Origin: Persephonella marina EX-H1 | Lineage (GTDB): Bacteria; Aquificota; Aquificia; Aquificales; Hydrogenothermaceae | Assembly: GCF_000021565.1 (NCBI RefSeq) | Contig: NC_012440.1 | Location: 1,070,210 to 1,134,209, forward strand | Direction: 5' to 3' | DNA length: 64,000 nt | In this document: in pieces, positions 17,897 to 30,016 of the stretch | Position numbering within the stretch: the first letter of the stretch is position 1 | Layout: each line of letters begins with the position of its first letter | Position numbers and translations under genes: made by a program | The notes under the pieces: generated by a model | What the model was told of the DNA's origin: nothing | The model's database searches: none | Seen by the model: the letters and a program-made list of their open reading frames with translations, nothing else

Positions 17897-17948
17897 AATC
17901 AAACAGCGTTATAAAAACTTGATTTTACAAATCAAACAGTGTTATATT
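17897..17948 (+). promoter_or_regulatory. korA promoter region with two direct-repeat operator sites
   Basis: Two copies of AATCAAACAGYGTT stand at 17897-17910 and 17930-17943, 33 bp apart (about three helical turns). TTGATTT-TAC-AAATCAA (17919-17935) is a perfect inverted repeat. TTGATT (17919) and TATATT (17943-17948) separated by 18 bases could be the promoter. The core TCAAAC-N3-GTT is shared with the mdh operator at 13295. Confidence 0.65.
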
Positions 17949-17993
17949 TTAGAGAAGTAAATAAGACTCAAAACAAATAAGGAGGATTCCGCT

Positions 17994-19796
17994 ATGGCAT
18001 TCGATTTAACAATCAAGTATGCCGGTGAAGGTGGTGAAGGGGTCATTTCTGCAGGTGACTTCACCATGAGAGCCGCATCCAATTTAGGTTACGAAGTTGT
18101 GACATTCAAATCATTCCCTGCTGAAATAAAAGGAGGATACGCTCTTTCTCAGGTTAGAATGTCTGATGAAAAGATACTTTCTCAGGGGGATGGTTTTAAC
18201 ATCCTTGTCGCATTCAATGGTGAAGCTTATGAAGTAAACAAACCTTTACTTAAAAAAGGAACTGTTCTTATATGGGACGGACCTGAAGGTGGAGATTTTG
18301 AACCTGACATAGAAGAACTAGAAGCAAAAGGTGTTTTTGTATATGCGGTTCCAATGTCAAAGATAGCAAAAGAGGATGTTGGTGCGTACATAACAAAAAA
18401 CGTTGTTGCAATGGCTGCAACATTTGAACTTTTTGGATTTCCTATAGAAGTTCTCAAACAGGAGATAACAAAGAAATTCTCTAAAAAAGGTGAAGATGTT
18501 GTTAACCTAAACTTCAAAGCTGTTGAAGCAGGTGTTAACTACGTAAGAGAGAATATCAAAAAAATAGATCCTTACAAAGTACCAGGACCATTACCAAAGA
18601 AGGATGTTATCATTCTTGAAGGTAACGAGGCTATCGCTTTGGGTGCTGCAGCTGCTGGAGTTAAAGTTTTTGCAGCATATCCGATCACACCGGCTACTAC
18701 AGTTGGTAACTACCTTTCACCAATAATACTAAAAACAGGTGGATTTGTTTACCAGTCTGAGGATGAGATTTCCTCAATGGCTGCTATAATCGGTGCTTCA
18801 TTCGCAGGTGTTAAAGCGATGACAGCAACATCAGGTCCAGGTATATCTCTTATGCAGGAGCTTATAGACCTTGCATCAATGACTGAGCTTCCAGTTGTAG
18901 TTGTTGATGTTCAGAGAGCTGGTCCATCAACAGGTATGCCAACAAAACACGAACAGGCAGACCTATTTGCTGCTGCATTAGGTGGACACGGTGATGACCA
19001 GAGGGTTGTCATAGCACCTAAAAACGTTGAAGAGAACTTCTACCTGACAATAGAAGCATTCAACTTATCAGAAAAGTATCAGCTTCCTGTTATAATGCTT
19101 ACGGATGGTTCTCTATCCCTCAGAGCAGAAGCTATACCAACACCTGATATAAAGAAAATAAAAGAAAACCTTATAGAAAGACCAGTTGTAAGAAAAGAAG
19201 ATGTAAAACCTGAAGAACTGGATAATCTTTTCAGATATGCCATAACTGAAAGTGGAATATCTCCTGTGTTTGTTCCAACAGTATCACCTAAACCTTACAC
19301 AGCTACAGGTCTTGAACACGCTGAGAACTCACGTCCAAGAACAACACCTAAAGAAAGAACTGTAATGATGGACAAGAGATTCAGAAAGATAGCAAATATA
19401 GAACAGGAAAATCCACATCTGGTAGAGTGGGATCTTGGAGACCTTCAGGAAGGTGATAAGGCTGATATAGCTGTTGTTGCATGGGGATTAACAGCATCAA
19501 TAACACAGGAAGCTGTTAAGAGACTTAGAGAAAAAGGATACAAGATAGCAGCTTTATATCCAAAACTCCTCTATCCAGTTCCTAAGAACGCACTTGAAAA
19601 ACTTGCATCTATGGCAGATCAGATACTTGTTCCTGAAGCTTCTTATCTTGGACATTTCGCAAGATTTATGAAGATGTTCACAAACATCCCTCAGGAGAAA
19701 ATAGTACAGTTCAACATATACAGAGGTGAACCATTCATACCAGCTGAGATTGAAGAAAAGATATTAGAACTAGTTGGACAGAAAGCAAGTGCTTAA
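17994..19796 (+). CDS. korA: 2-oxoglutarate:ferredoxin oxidoreductase, fused gamma-alpha subunit
   Basis: The 600-residue protein fuses a gamma domain (about 1-190; GEGGEGVISAGDF and FPAEIKGGYAL) to an alpha domain (about 205-600; GNEAIALGAAAAGVKVFAAYPITPATTVG, EDEISSMAAIIGASFAG, ATSGPG, GPSTGMPTKHEQADL). This arrangement is that of the two-subunit KorAB type 2-oxoacid:ferredoxin oxidoreductase. It reductively carboxylates succinyl-CoA to 2-oxoglutarate, one of the two irreversible steps that define the reductive TCA cycle. AGGAGG lies seven bases before the ATG, and korB follows after 32 bases. The substrate is assigned by neighbours (sucCD) and the two-subunit form; pyruvate oxidoreductases in this group usually have more subunits. 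Confidence 0.92.
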   Translation: MAFDLTIKYAGEGGEGVISAGDFTMRAASNLGYEVVTFKSFPAEIKGGYALSQVRMSDEKILSQGDGFNILVAFNGEAYEVNKPLLKKGTVLIWDGPEGGDFEPDIEELEAKGVFVYAVPMSKIAKEDVGAYITKNVVAMAATFELFGFPIEVLKQEITKKFSKKGEDVVNLNFKAVEAGVNYVRENIKKIDPYKVPGPLPKKDVIILEGNEAIALGAAAAGVKVFAAYPITPATTVGNYLSPIILKTGGFVYQSEDEISSMAAIIGASFAGVKAMTATSGPGISLMQELIDLASMTELPVVVVDVQRAGPSTGMPTKHEQADLFAAALGGHGDDQRVVIAPKNVEENFYLTIEAFNLSEKYQLPVIMLTDGSLSLRAEAIPTPDIKKIKENLIERPVVRKEDVKPEELDNLFRYAITESGISPVFVPTVSPKPYTATGLEHAENSRPRTTPKERTVMMDKRFRKIANIEQENPHLVEWDLGDLQEGDKADIAVVAWGLTASITQEAVKRLREKGYKIAALYPKLLYPVPKNALEKLASMADQILVPEASYLGHFARFMKMFTNIPQEKIVQFNIYRGEPFIPAEIEEKILELVGQKASA

Positions 19797-19828
19797 TATA
19801 AATAACTCAGAAAAAGGAGGATTTAATT

Positions 19829-20755
19829 ATGGAATATATTAAGTTAGAAGAAAAACTCCCACCTAAGGAGTACAGGAGTGATATAGAACCAACATGGTGT
19901 CCAGGGTGTGGAGACTTTGGTGTTGTTACAGCTTTAACTAAAGCATTCTCAGAAGAGAGATTTGATCCAACAGCGATTACAATGACATCCGGTATAGGAT
20001 GTTCTTCAAGACTTCCTCTCTGGATGAACGCTTTCGGAATACACACAGCTCACGGTAGAGCACTTCCTGCAGCTGTTGGTGTAAGACTTGCAAGACCTGA
20101 AACACCTACTATAGTAACAGCAGGTGATGGTGATATATTCTCAATAGGTATGGAGCACTTCCCACACACTGCAAGAAAGAACTTTGATATAACACTTATA
20201 GTTATGGATAACAGAATGTATGCTTTAACAAAGAACCAGACATCTCCAACATCAAGACATGGGTATAAAGGATCTTTAAACCCTTACGGAAATATTGAAG
20301 ATCCGTTCAACGTTATCAAGTTCGCTATAGCTTCAGGTGCAACTTTTGTTGCCCAGTCTTACTCAGGTAATCCAAAACATCTTGCTGAAACAATACAGGC
20401 AGCTGTAGAACATAAAGGATTTTCTTTCGTTAACGTTCTCTCTCCATGTCCAACTTTCAACAAGATAGATACTTTCAAATACTACAAGGGAAGACTGATA
20501 GATATAAACAAGGAGCTAGGACACGATCCTTCAGATATGAAGGCAGCTCTTGAGCTTGCTTCCCATGTACTTGATGCTGATTATCCTGAGCTTGAGGATG
20601 CTGAGCCGTTCAAAGGAAAAAGACCTATCGGAATATTCTATAAAGTGGAAAAAGAGACATTTGAGGAAAGAATAGCAAAGCTGAAAGAGAAGTTCGCTCC
20701 TAAGGAAGGAGAAGAACCTGACTGGGACGAGATACTTGCAAAATACAGACCTTAA
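19829..20755 (+). CDS. korB: 2-oxoglutarate:ferredoxin oxidoreductase, beta subunit
   Basis: A 308-residue thiamine-pyrophosphate and iron-sulfur subunit. TWCPGCGDFGV gives the first cluster cysteines, SGIGCSSRLPLW another, and VTAGDGDIFSIGMEHFPH with VMDNRMYALTKNQ is the TPP-binding segment. CPTF near residue 208 supplies a further cysteine. It receives electrons from reduced ferredoxin and performs the carboxylation with KorA. AGGAGG lies eight bases before the ATG. The gene ends the reductive TCA block and is followed within seven bases by a strong intrinsic terminator. A C-terminal acidic extension (KFAPKEGEEPDWDEILAK) is present, of unknown meaning. Confidence 0.94.
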   Translation: MEYIKLEEKLPPKEYRSDIEPTWCPGCGDFGVVTALTKAFSEERFDPTAITMTSGIGCSSRLPLWMNAFGIHTAHGRALPAAVGVRLARPETPTIVTAGDGDIFSIGMEHFPHTARKNFDITLIVMDNRMYALTKNQTSPTSRHGYKGSLNPYGNIEDPFNVIKFAIASGATFVAQSYSGNPKHLAETIQAAVEHKGFSFVNVLSPCPTFNKIDTFKYYKGRLIDINKELGHDPSDMKAALELASHVLDADYPELEDAEPFKGKRPIGIFYKVEKETFEERIAKLKEKFAPKEGEEPDWDEILAKYRP

Positions 20756-20761
20756 TTTGAA

Positions 20762-20785
20762 GGCCGCTTTAAGCGGCCTTTTTTT
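20762..20785 (+). terminator. Intrinsic terminator after korB
   Basis: GGCCGC-TTTAA-GCGGCC (20762-20778) followed by seven T residues (20779-20785). It lies six bases after the korB stop and separates the carbon-fixation block from the rRNA promoters immediately downstream. Confidence 0.92.
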
Positions 20786-20795
20786 ATTCAAACCC

Positions 20796-20823
20796 TTGAC
20801 AATCATCAGTTTAGAACTATAAT
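20796..20823 (+). promoter_or_regulatory. rRNA operon promoter P1
   Basis: Perfect consensus TTGACA (20796-20801) and TATAAT (20818-20823) with a 16-base spacer, about 140 bases before the 16S gene. Confidence 0.88.
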
Positions 20824-20852
20824 TAATATTCCCTGTTTGAAGAACAAAAAAC

Positions 20853-20881
20853 TTGACATTGATTAAAATCTAAAATATACT
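20853..20881 (+). promoter_or_regulatory. rRNA operon promoter P2
   Basis: TTGACA (20853-20858) and TATACT (20876-20881) with a 17-base spacer. Tandem promoters are usual for rRNA operons. Just downstream TGCTTTAAG (20889-20897) may be a BoxA-like antitermination element; that part is weak. Confidence 0.88.
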
Positions 20882-20919
20882 GTGTATCTGCTTTAAGCGG
20901 CTGAGGTAAAGGCGCTTAG

Positions 20920-20954
20920 GCTACATGGCAGATGAATAGGGGAGCCAGATGTGC
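20920..20954 (+). other. 16S rRNA processing stem, 5' side
   Basis: GCTACATGGCAG (20920-20931) and GAGCCAGATGTGC (20942-20954) are perfectly complementary to CTGCCATGTAGC (22561-22572) and GCACATCTGGCTC (22538-22550), in the right nested order. Together they form the long helix around 16S rRNA that RNase III-type enzymes cut. Confidence 0.85.
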
Positions 20955-20963
20955 GTAAGGAAT

Positions 20964-22505
<1,542 letters not shown>

Positions 22506-22537
22506 TAAGGGAAAAAAGTTAGGGAAGATGATATATA

Positions 22538-22572
22538 GCACATCTGGCTCTCCTGTTGAGCTGCCATGTAGC
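22538..22572 (+). other. 16S rRNA processing stem, 3' side
   Basis: Contains GCACATCTGGCTC and CTGCCATGTAGC, complementary to the leader segments at 20920-20954 (13 and 12 base pairs without mismatch). Confidence 0.85.
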
Positions 22573-22582
22573 GGCGACCTAG

Positions 22583-22656
22583 GGGCCTTTAGCTCAGACG
22601 GTTAGAGCGTACCCCTGATAAGGGTAAGGTCGGTGGTTCGATTCCACCAAGGCCCA
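22583..22656 (+). tRNA. tRNA-Ile (GAT)
   Basis: Cloverleaf with acceptor arms GGGCCTT/AAGGCCC, anticodon loop CTGATAA giving GAT, T-arm GGTGG-TTCGATT-CCACC and discriminator A. No CCA is encoded. It sits in the 16S-23S spacer. Confidence 0.96.
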
Positions 22657-22670
22657 CTTGCCTTTATGAT

Positions 22671-22743
22671 GGGGACGTAGCTCAGCTGGGAGAGCATCTG
22701 CTTTGCACGCAGAAGGTCAGGGGTTCGAATCCCCTCGTCTCCA
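22671..22743 (+). tRNA. tRNA-Ala (TGC)
   Basis: Acceptor GGGGACG/CGTCTCC, anticodon loop TTTGCAC giving TGC, T-arm GGGG-TTCGAAT-CCCC and discriminator A. No encoded CCA. Second spacer tRNA of the rRNA operon, the usual Ile-Ala pair. Confidence 0.96.
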
Positions 22744-22774
22744 CTAAGAGAAGCTACATGGCGAAGAAGGTTAC

Positions 22775-22820
22775 ATGGCAATAGAATAAGGGGTAAGAAA
22801 GAGGTCAATTAAGAAGTAAG
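22775..22820 (+). other. 23S rRNA processing stem, 5' side
   Basis: ATGGCAATAGAATAAGGGG (22775-22793) is perfectly complementary over 19 bases to 25824-25842, and ATTAAGAAGTAAG (22808-22820) over 13 bases to 25800-25812, enclosing the 23S gene. Confidence 0.88.
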
Positions 22821-22824
22821 AAAA

Positions 22825-25799
<2,975 letters not shown>

Positions 25800-25800
<1 letters not shown>

Positions 25801-25842
25801 TTACTTCTTAATACCTCTACTTGCCCCTTATTCTATTGCCAT
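25800..25842 (+). other. 23S rRNA processing stem, 3' side
   Basis: CTTACTTCTTAAT and CCCCTTATTCTATTGCCAT pair with 22808-22820 and 22775-22793. Confidence 0.88.
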
Positions 25843-25844
25843 TT

Positions 25845-25962
25845 CCCTGGTGCCCATAGCGGGGAGGTTACACCCGGTCCCATTCCGAACCCGGCAGTTA
25901 AGCTCCCCTGCGCCTATGATACTGGCCGGGAGACCGGTCGGGAAAGTTGGTCGGTGCCAGGG
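25845..25962 (+). rRNA. rrf: 5S ribosomal RNA
   Basis: About 118 bases, starting CCCTGGTGCCCATAGC and ending GGTCGGTGCCAGGG, with the terminal helix CCCTGGTGCC/GGTGCCAGGG and the conserved CCCATTCCGAACCCGG loop. The only termination signal is a T-rich run at 25971-25981, which lies inside the 3' end of the opposing MATE gene. Confidence 0.95.
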
Positions 25963-25963
25963 C

Positions 25964-27268
25964 TTATATCTTTATTTTTTTCCAGAAACCACTCTTAAAA
26001 ACAGTCCAGAGAATAAAACCCTTTATAAAAGTCTCAATCGTCATAACTATATAAACGATCAATATATCATTGAATATCTTTGCTGATATGTAGGCAGGTA
26101 TAATTCTGAATATCCAGAAAGAAAGGCTGTTTATAATCAGTGTAACCTTTGTAGCTCCCGCACCTTTTAATGCTCCATTCAGAACAAAGTCAACTGCGAG
26201 AGGAATCTGTGATACACCTACTATTCTTAAATATAAAGATCCTTCTCTGATGGTTTTTATATTATCTGTGAATAAAGATACAAAAAACTCCGGAAAAACA
26301 ATAAAGAAAACACCAACTATTCCCATAAATAAACCAGCTAATTTTACAGTCTGTATAACGCTTTTTTCAGCCTTCTCAGGTTCCTTGGCTCCCATATACT
26401 GTCCAACAAGAACCATAGCTGCTGTAGCAAACCCAAAACCCGGCATAAAAGCCAGTCCTTCTATTCTTAAACCGATCTGGTAACCTGCCAGAACGTACGT
26501 CCCAAATCCAGTCACTATTTTTACGAATATGAGAAATGACCCAAATGATACGAACTTTTCTATCCCAGCAGGAATCCCCACTTTTAAGGCTTTTAATACA
26601 TAATGGAAAGATAGGCTGAGTTCAGGTTTTATCCCTGTCTTTCCTGAAAGAAATATGAAAAAGTATATGAGAACTTCCAGTATATAGCTTATCGTTGTTG
26701 CGATCGCCGCTCCTTCTACTTCCAATCTGGGAAAACCAAAATTTCCAAAGATCAAACAGTAATTAAGGAATGTGTTTAACAAATTTGTAAACAGGCTGAT
26801 TATAAGAGGTGTTTTTGTATCACCTGAAGCTACTATGCTGCTATATAAAACAGCTCCGATAAAAAGAAAAGGGATAGAGAGAGAAAGTATAGAGGTATAA
26901 TCAGTTCCCAGATTTATAACCGATCTTTCTGCTCCCATTAATGAAAAATAAGATCCAGAAAATTCATATGTGTATATGAAAAACGGTAAAGAGAATAAAA
27001 CTGAGATAATCAGAAGACCTGATACAGCTTTGCCTGCTTCTTCTGGTTTTTTCTCACCGTAAAACCTTGATACAAGAACGTTTGTCCCTATATAAAAAAT
27101 TGAGATAAAGCTGTAGATCAGAATTATTAACTGTCCGCTAAGACCTACAGCACCGACAGCCTCTGGCGATATCCTGCCTACCATTAATATATCAATAAGA
27201 AGCTGCAGTGTATCAAGTAGGTTTGTTAATGCTGCAGGGATAGCCAGATGTAAAATCTTTTTATTCAT
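25964..27268 (-). CDS. MATE-family multidrug/cation antiporter
   Basis: A 434-residue integral membrane protein with about twelve hydrophobic helices in the two-fold repeated MATE arrangement. The N-terminal half begins LAIPAALTNLLDTLQLLIDILMVG with later VSRFYGEKKPEEAG, and the second half repeats with KVGIPAGIEKFVSFGSF, GQYMGAKEPEKAEKS and VLNGALKGAGAT. MATE proteins export drugs, dyes or metabolites using sodium or proton gradients; the substrate here is unknown. Its stop codon lies only one base from the 3' end of the 5S gene on the opposite strand, so rRNA transcripts may continue antisense into it. AAGGA precedes the ATG at a long distance, a weak start. Confidence 0.93.
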   Translation of the reverse strand: MNKKILHLAIPAALTNLLDTLQLLIDILMVGRISPEAVGAVGLSGQLIILIYSFISIFYIGTNVLVSRFYGEKKPEEAGKAVSGLLIISVLFSLPFFIYTYEFSGSYFSLMGAERSVINLGTDYTSILSLSIPFLFIGAVLYSSIVASGDTKTPLIISLFTNLLNTFLNYCLIFGNFGFPRLEVEGAAIATTISYILEVLIYFFIFLSGKTGIKPELSLSFHYVLKALKVGIPAGIEKFVSFGSFLIFVKIVTGFGTYVLAGYQIGLRIEGLAFMPGFGFATAAMVLVGQYMGAKEPEKAEKSVIQTVKLAGLFMGIVGVFFIVFPEFFVSLFTDNIKTIREGSLYLRIVGVSQIPLAVDFVLNGALKGAGATKVTLIINSLSFWIFRIIPAYISAKIFNDILIVYIVMTIETFIKGFILWTVFKSGFWKKIKI

Positions 27269-27366
27269 TTCTATTTTTATCCTTGTGATCTCAAGTTTTA
27301 TTTTACGATTTTTAGTGAAGTATGGAAATTTTAAGATATATATTTATATTATTCTTCCTGTGAAAC

Positions 27367-27377
27367 TCTGATATAAT
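27367..27377 (+). promoter_or_regulatory. Extended -10 promoter of the copper ATPase gene
   Basis: CTGATATAAT (27368-27377) matches an extended -10 (TG-N-TATAAT). No good -35 is visible. The start codon is 31 bases downstream. Confidence 0.5.
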
Positions 27378-27407
27378 TGGATTTCAAAAAGCAGCAGGAT
27401 TGGATTT

Positions 27408-29534
27408 ATGGAAAGAGAGGGTTTATCTATAAAACCTACAATTGAGTGTGAATGTACAAAGCCTGTTCATGAGGCTGTTGAATGTTTTCAGTGTGGTATC
27501 CCTATAACAGGTAAACCTGTCAGATATAATATTGATGGGAAAGATGAAAACTTCTGCTGTTTCGGATGTTATCTGATATATAAGACCACAGGGCTTAAAG
27601 GTGATGAAGGAACTGCTGTTGCTTTCTTAGGTAAGTTTGGTTTTGGGTATTTCCTTGCAATGCTCGTTTTTATGCTCAGTACATATCTTTATGGAGCCCA
27701 TCTTACACCTGATGATCCTCAGGCACAGATGTTTACAGGCTTTATTAAATATATCATCCTTATACTTGCCACTCCTGTTATGATCCTTCTTGGTTATCCT
27801 ATACTGAAAAATGCGTTCTCAGGTGGAAGGATAAATCTTAACACGGACACATTAATAGCTATTGGAGCTTTCTCAGCTTATTTCCTTTCTGTTTACTCTG
27901 TTTTCACGAACAAACCTTCCATATACTTTGAGACCGCAACTATGATACTTGTTCTTGTCACATTTGGAAGGTATCTGGAGACTTCTTCAAGGGCTAAAGC
28001 TTCAAATTTTATGAAAAAACTTATGGAACTTTCACCTGAGAAAGCTACTATCATAAAGGATGGGAAAGAGGTTGAGGTATCACGGGATGATATAAAGGTT
28101 GGTGATATAGTAAAGATAATTCCTGGAGAGAAGATACCTGCTGATGGGATTGTTATTGAAGGTCAGGGACATGTTGATGAATCTCTTTTAACAGGAGAGG
28201 TAAAGCCTGTTCTTAAGAATGTTGGTGATGAGATATTCACAGGAACTGTTAATATAGATGGTCTTTTTAAGATTAAAGTTAACAAACCTTCAGAGGACTG
28301 GACATTAAACAGATTTATAAATCTGATGAAAGAGATAAGAGCTTCTAAAGCTCCTATTAACAGAATCTCTGATAGAATAGCCGCTTTTTTCCTTCCTCTT
28401 GTTATAATCCTTGTCTCTGGTTCATTTGTTTACTGGTTTTATCAGGAGGGATTTGAGAGAGCTCTTATAGTATCAATGTCAGTTCTTCTTATATCCTGTC
28501 CCTGTGCTTTCAGTATAGGTGCTCCTCTTGCCTTATGGATTGGTCTTGGGGAGGCTATGAGAGAAGGGATTATTATAAGAGGTGCGGATGTTCTTGAGAA
28601 GCTCTCTACAGTTAAGTATGTATTCTTTGATAAAACAGGAACGATAACAGAGAAAGATATGGTTGTCAGTTATGTTAAAGCATTGGATGAACAGACTGTC
28701 AGAAAAGCCTGTGCCCTTGAAAGAAACTCAGAACATCCCCTGGGTAAAAGCTTTGTTAACTACTGTGTTAATAGAGGTTTTGATTGTGACTGTAAAGTTG
28801 AGGATTTTAAGGTTCATTTTGGTTATGGAATAGAAGGATTGGTTGATGGAGAAAGGATTTATATAGGTAGCGAAAAATTTATGAAAAAATTAGGTCTTGA
28901 GATACTTGAGGATCTTAAAAAGATTGAGAATAAAGCAGAGAGGGAAGGAAATGTTCCTGTTTTTATAGCTGACGATCAAAAGGTTGCAGGCATTGTTCTC
29001 TTCTCACAGAAGATAAAGGAAGAAGCTCCTGTGGTATTCAGGGTTTTACAGAAACTGAAGATAAAATTTGCAATACTTACTGGGGATACTCCGTATTTTG
29101 CAAAAATAGTTAAGGAAAAGTTAGGTATAGATCAGGTTAAAGCCGGTCTGCTTCCTGAGGATAAGCTCAGGATAATATCTGAAGCAAAGAAAAAGGGTAA
29201 AACTGTTGCTATGGTAGGAGATGGGATAAATGATGCTCCAGCTCTTGCATCAGCTGATATAGGAATTGCCATGGGTTGTGGAACGGATCTGACAAGGGAA
29301 AGTGCTAATGTAAGTCTTCTTGGAGATGACCTCAGAAAAGTTCCATTAATGATACTTCTTGCAAAGAAGGTAAGAAAGGTTATATACACAAATATGTTCT
29401 GGGCTTTTATATACAATATTATCGGTCTTGGTCTTGCTCTGATGGGTAAGCTGAATCCTATCTTTGCAGCCCTTGCTATGGTTCTAAGCAGTGCCTTTGT
29501 TATTGCAAACTCTGTAAGGGTTAAGAACTGGTAA
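27408..29534 (+). CDS. ccoI: CcoI/CopA2-type copper-transporting P1B ATPase
   Basis: This 708-residue P-type ATPase has an N-terminal cysteine-rich domain (CFQCGIPITG, then FCCFGC) like that of FixI/CcoI, rather than the usual CxxC ferredoxin-like HMA domain. Eight hydrophobic helices follow the P1B pattern. The transmembrane metal site is C364-P365-C366 (LLISCPCAFS), the phosphorylation motif DKTGT begins at Asp408, SEHPLGK holds the His-Pro of P1B pumps, and GDGINDAPALASADIG is the hinge. CcoI exports copper for cytochrome cbb3 oxidase assembly, a likely respiratory need of this organism. No cco genes are in the window, so the exact role is inferred. The start codon has a weak ribosome-binding site. 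Confidence 0.88.
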   Translation: MEREGLSIKPTIECECTKPVHEAVECFQCGIPITGKPVRYNIDGKDENFCCFGCYLIYKTTGLKGDEGTAVAFLGKFGFGYFLAMLVFMLSTYLYGAHLTPDDPQAQMFTGFIKYIILILATPVMILLGYPILKNAFSGGRINLNTDTLIAIGAFSAYFLSVYSVFTNKPSIYFETATMILVLVTFGRYLETSSRAKASNFMKKLMELSPEKATIIKDGKEVEVSRDDIKVGDIVKIIPGEKIPADGIVIEGQGHVDESLLTGEVKPVLKNVGDEIFTGTVNIDGLFKIKVNKPSEDWTLNRFINLMKEIRASKAPINRISDRIAAFFLPLVIILVSGSFVYWFYQEGFERALIVSMSVLLISCPCAFSIGAPLALWIGLGEAMREGIIIRGADVLEKLSTVKYVFFDKTGTITEKDMVVSYVKALDEQTVRKACALERNSEHPLGKSFVNYCVNRGFDCDCKVEDFKVHFGYGIEGLVDGERIYIGSEKFMKKLGLEILEDLKKIENKAEREGNVPVFIADDQKVAGIVLFSQKIKEEAPVVFRVLQKLKIKFAILTGDTPYFAKIVKEKLGIDQVKAGLLPEDKLRIISEAKKKGKTVAMVGDGINDAPALASADIGIAMGCGTDLTRESANVSLLGDDLRKVPLMILLAKKVRKVIYTNMFWAFIYNIIGLGLALMGKLNPIFAALAMVLSSAFVIANSVRVKNW

Positions 29535-29942
29535 TTATCTCTCTACAGGTAGTCCTTCATCTCTCCAGGATTTGATCCCACCTGCGATATTATAGACATC
29601 ATATCCCAATGATGATAAAAGTCTTGAGGCTGAGGCACTTCTCATTCCTGATCGGCAGTAAACAATAACCTTTTTATCCCGGGGAATTTTATCTATCTGG
29701 TTTGGCAGAGAATCCAAAGGGATAAGAGTTGAGTCTGGAATATGACCTTCTTTATACTCCTGAGGGGTTCTGACATCAAGTATAAATACATTATCTTTTT
29801 CCTTTTCTATAAGGCTGTAAGCTGATTTAGGATCTAAATTTTGAAAGTCTGAGAATATATATCCTTTCAGATAAAGATAGTAGGTAACTCCCAGTCCTAT
29901 TATCAGAAGAAAAATCAGATTTGATGATGAGAACTTTCTCAT
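29535..29942 (-). CDS. Membrane-anchored rhodanese-domain protein
   Basis: A 135-residue protein with an N-terminal hydrophobic segment (about 9-27) that is a signal or anchor, followed by one rhodanese domain (about 35-135). The active-site loop YCRSGMRSASA contains the catalytic cysteine, and FILDVRTPQEYKEGHIPDS and YNIAGGIKSWRDEGLPVE are family signatures. It would handle sulfane sulfur, probably at the outer face of the membrane, which suits a sulfur-oxidising or -reducing chemolithotroph; the substrate is unknown. The gene ends one base from the convergent copper ATPase. Pentapeptide gene upstream is on the same strand, 74 bases away. Confidence 0.93.
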   Translation of the reverse strand: MRKFSSSNLIFLLIIGLGVTYYLYLKGYIFSDFQNLDPKSAYSLIEKEKDNVFILDVRTPQEYKEGHIPDSTLIPLDSLPNQIDKIPRDKKVIVYCRSGMRSASASRLLSSLGYDVYNIAGGIKSWRDEGLPVER

Positions 29943-29990
29943 TTTTACCTCTAATTTTTTATTATTTGAGATATTATAACTGTAAATGGT

Positions 29991-30011
29991 GGGAAGGGAG
30001 AAACCCTTCCC
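29991..30011 (-). terminator. Possible hairpin after the pentapeptide-repeat gene
   Basis: GGGAAGGG-AGAAA-CCCTTCCC is a perfect eight-pair hairpin six bases past the stop of the minus-strand gene at 30017. There is no T run on either side, so it may be a Rho-type pause or an mRNA 3' end stabiliser. Confidence 0.45.
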
Positions 30012-30016
30012 TGACT

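Noticed and set aside
26751-26765. GATCAAACAGTAATT in the MATE gene as a copy of the mdh/korA operator
   Set aside because: It lies within coding sequence and lacks the GTT arm.
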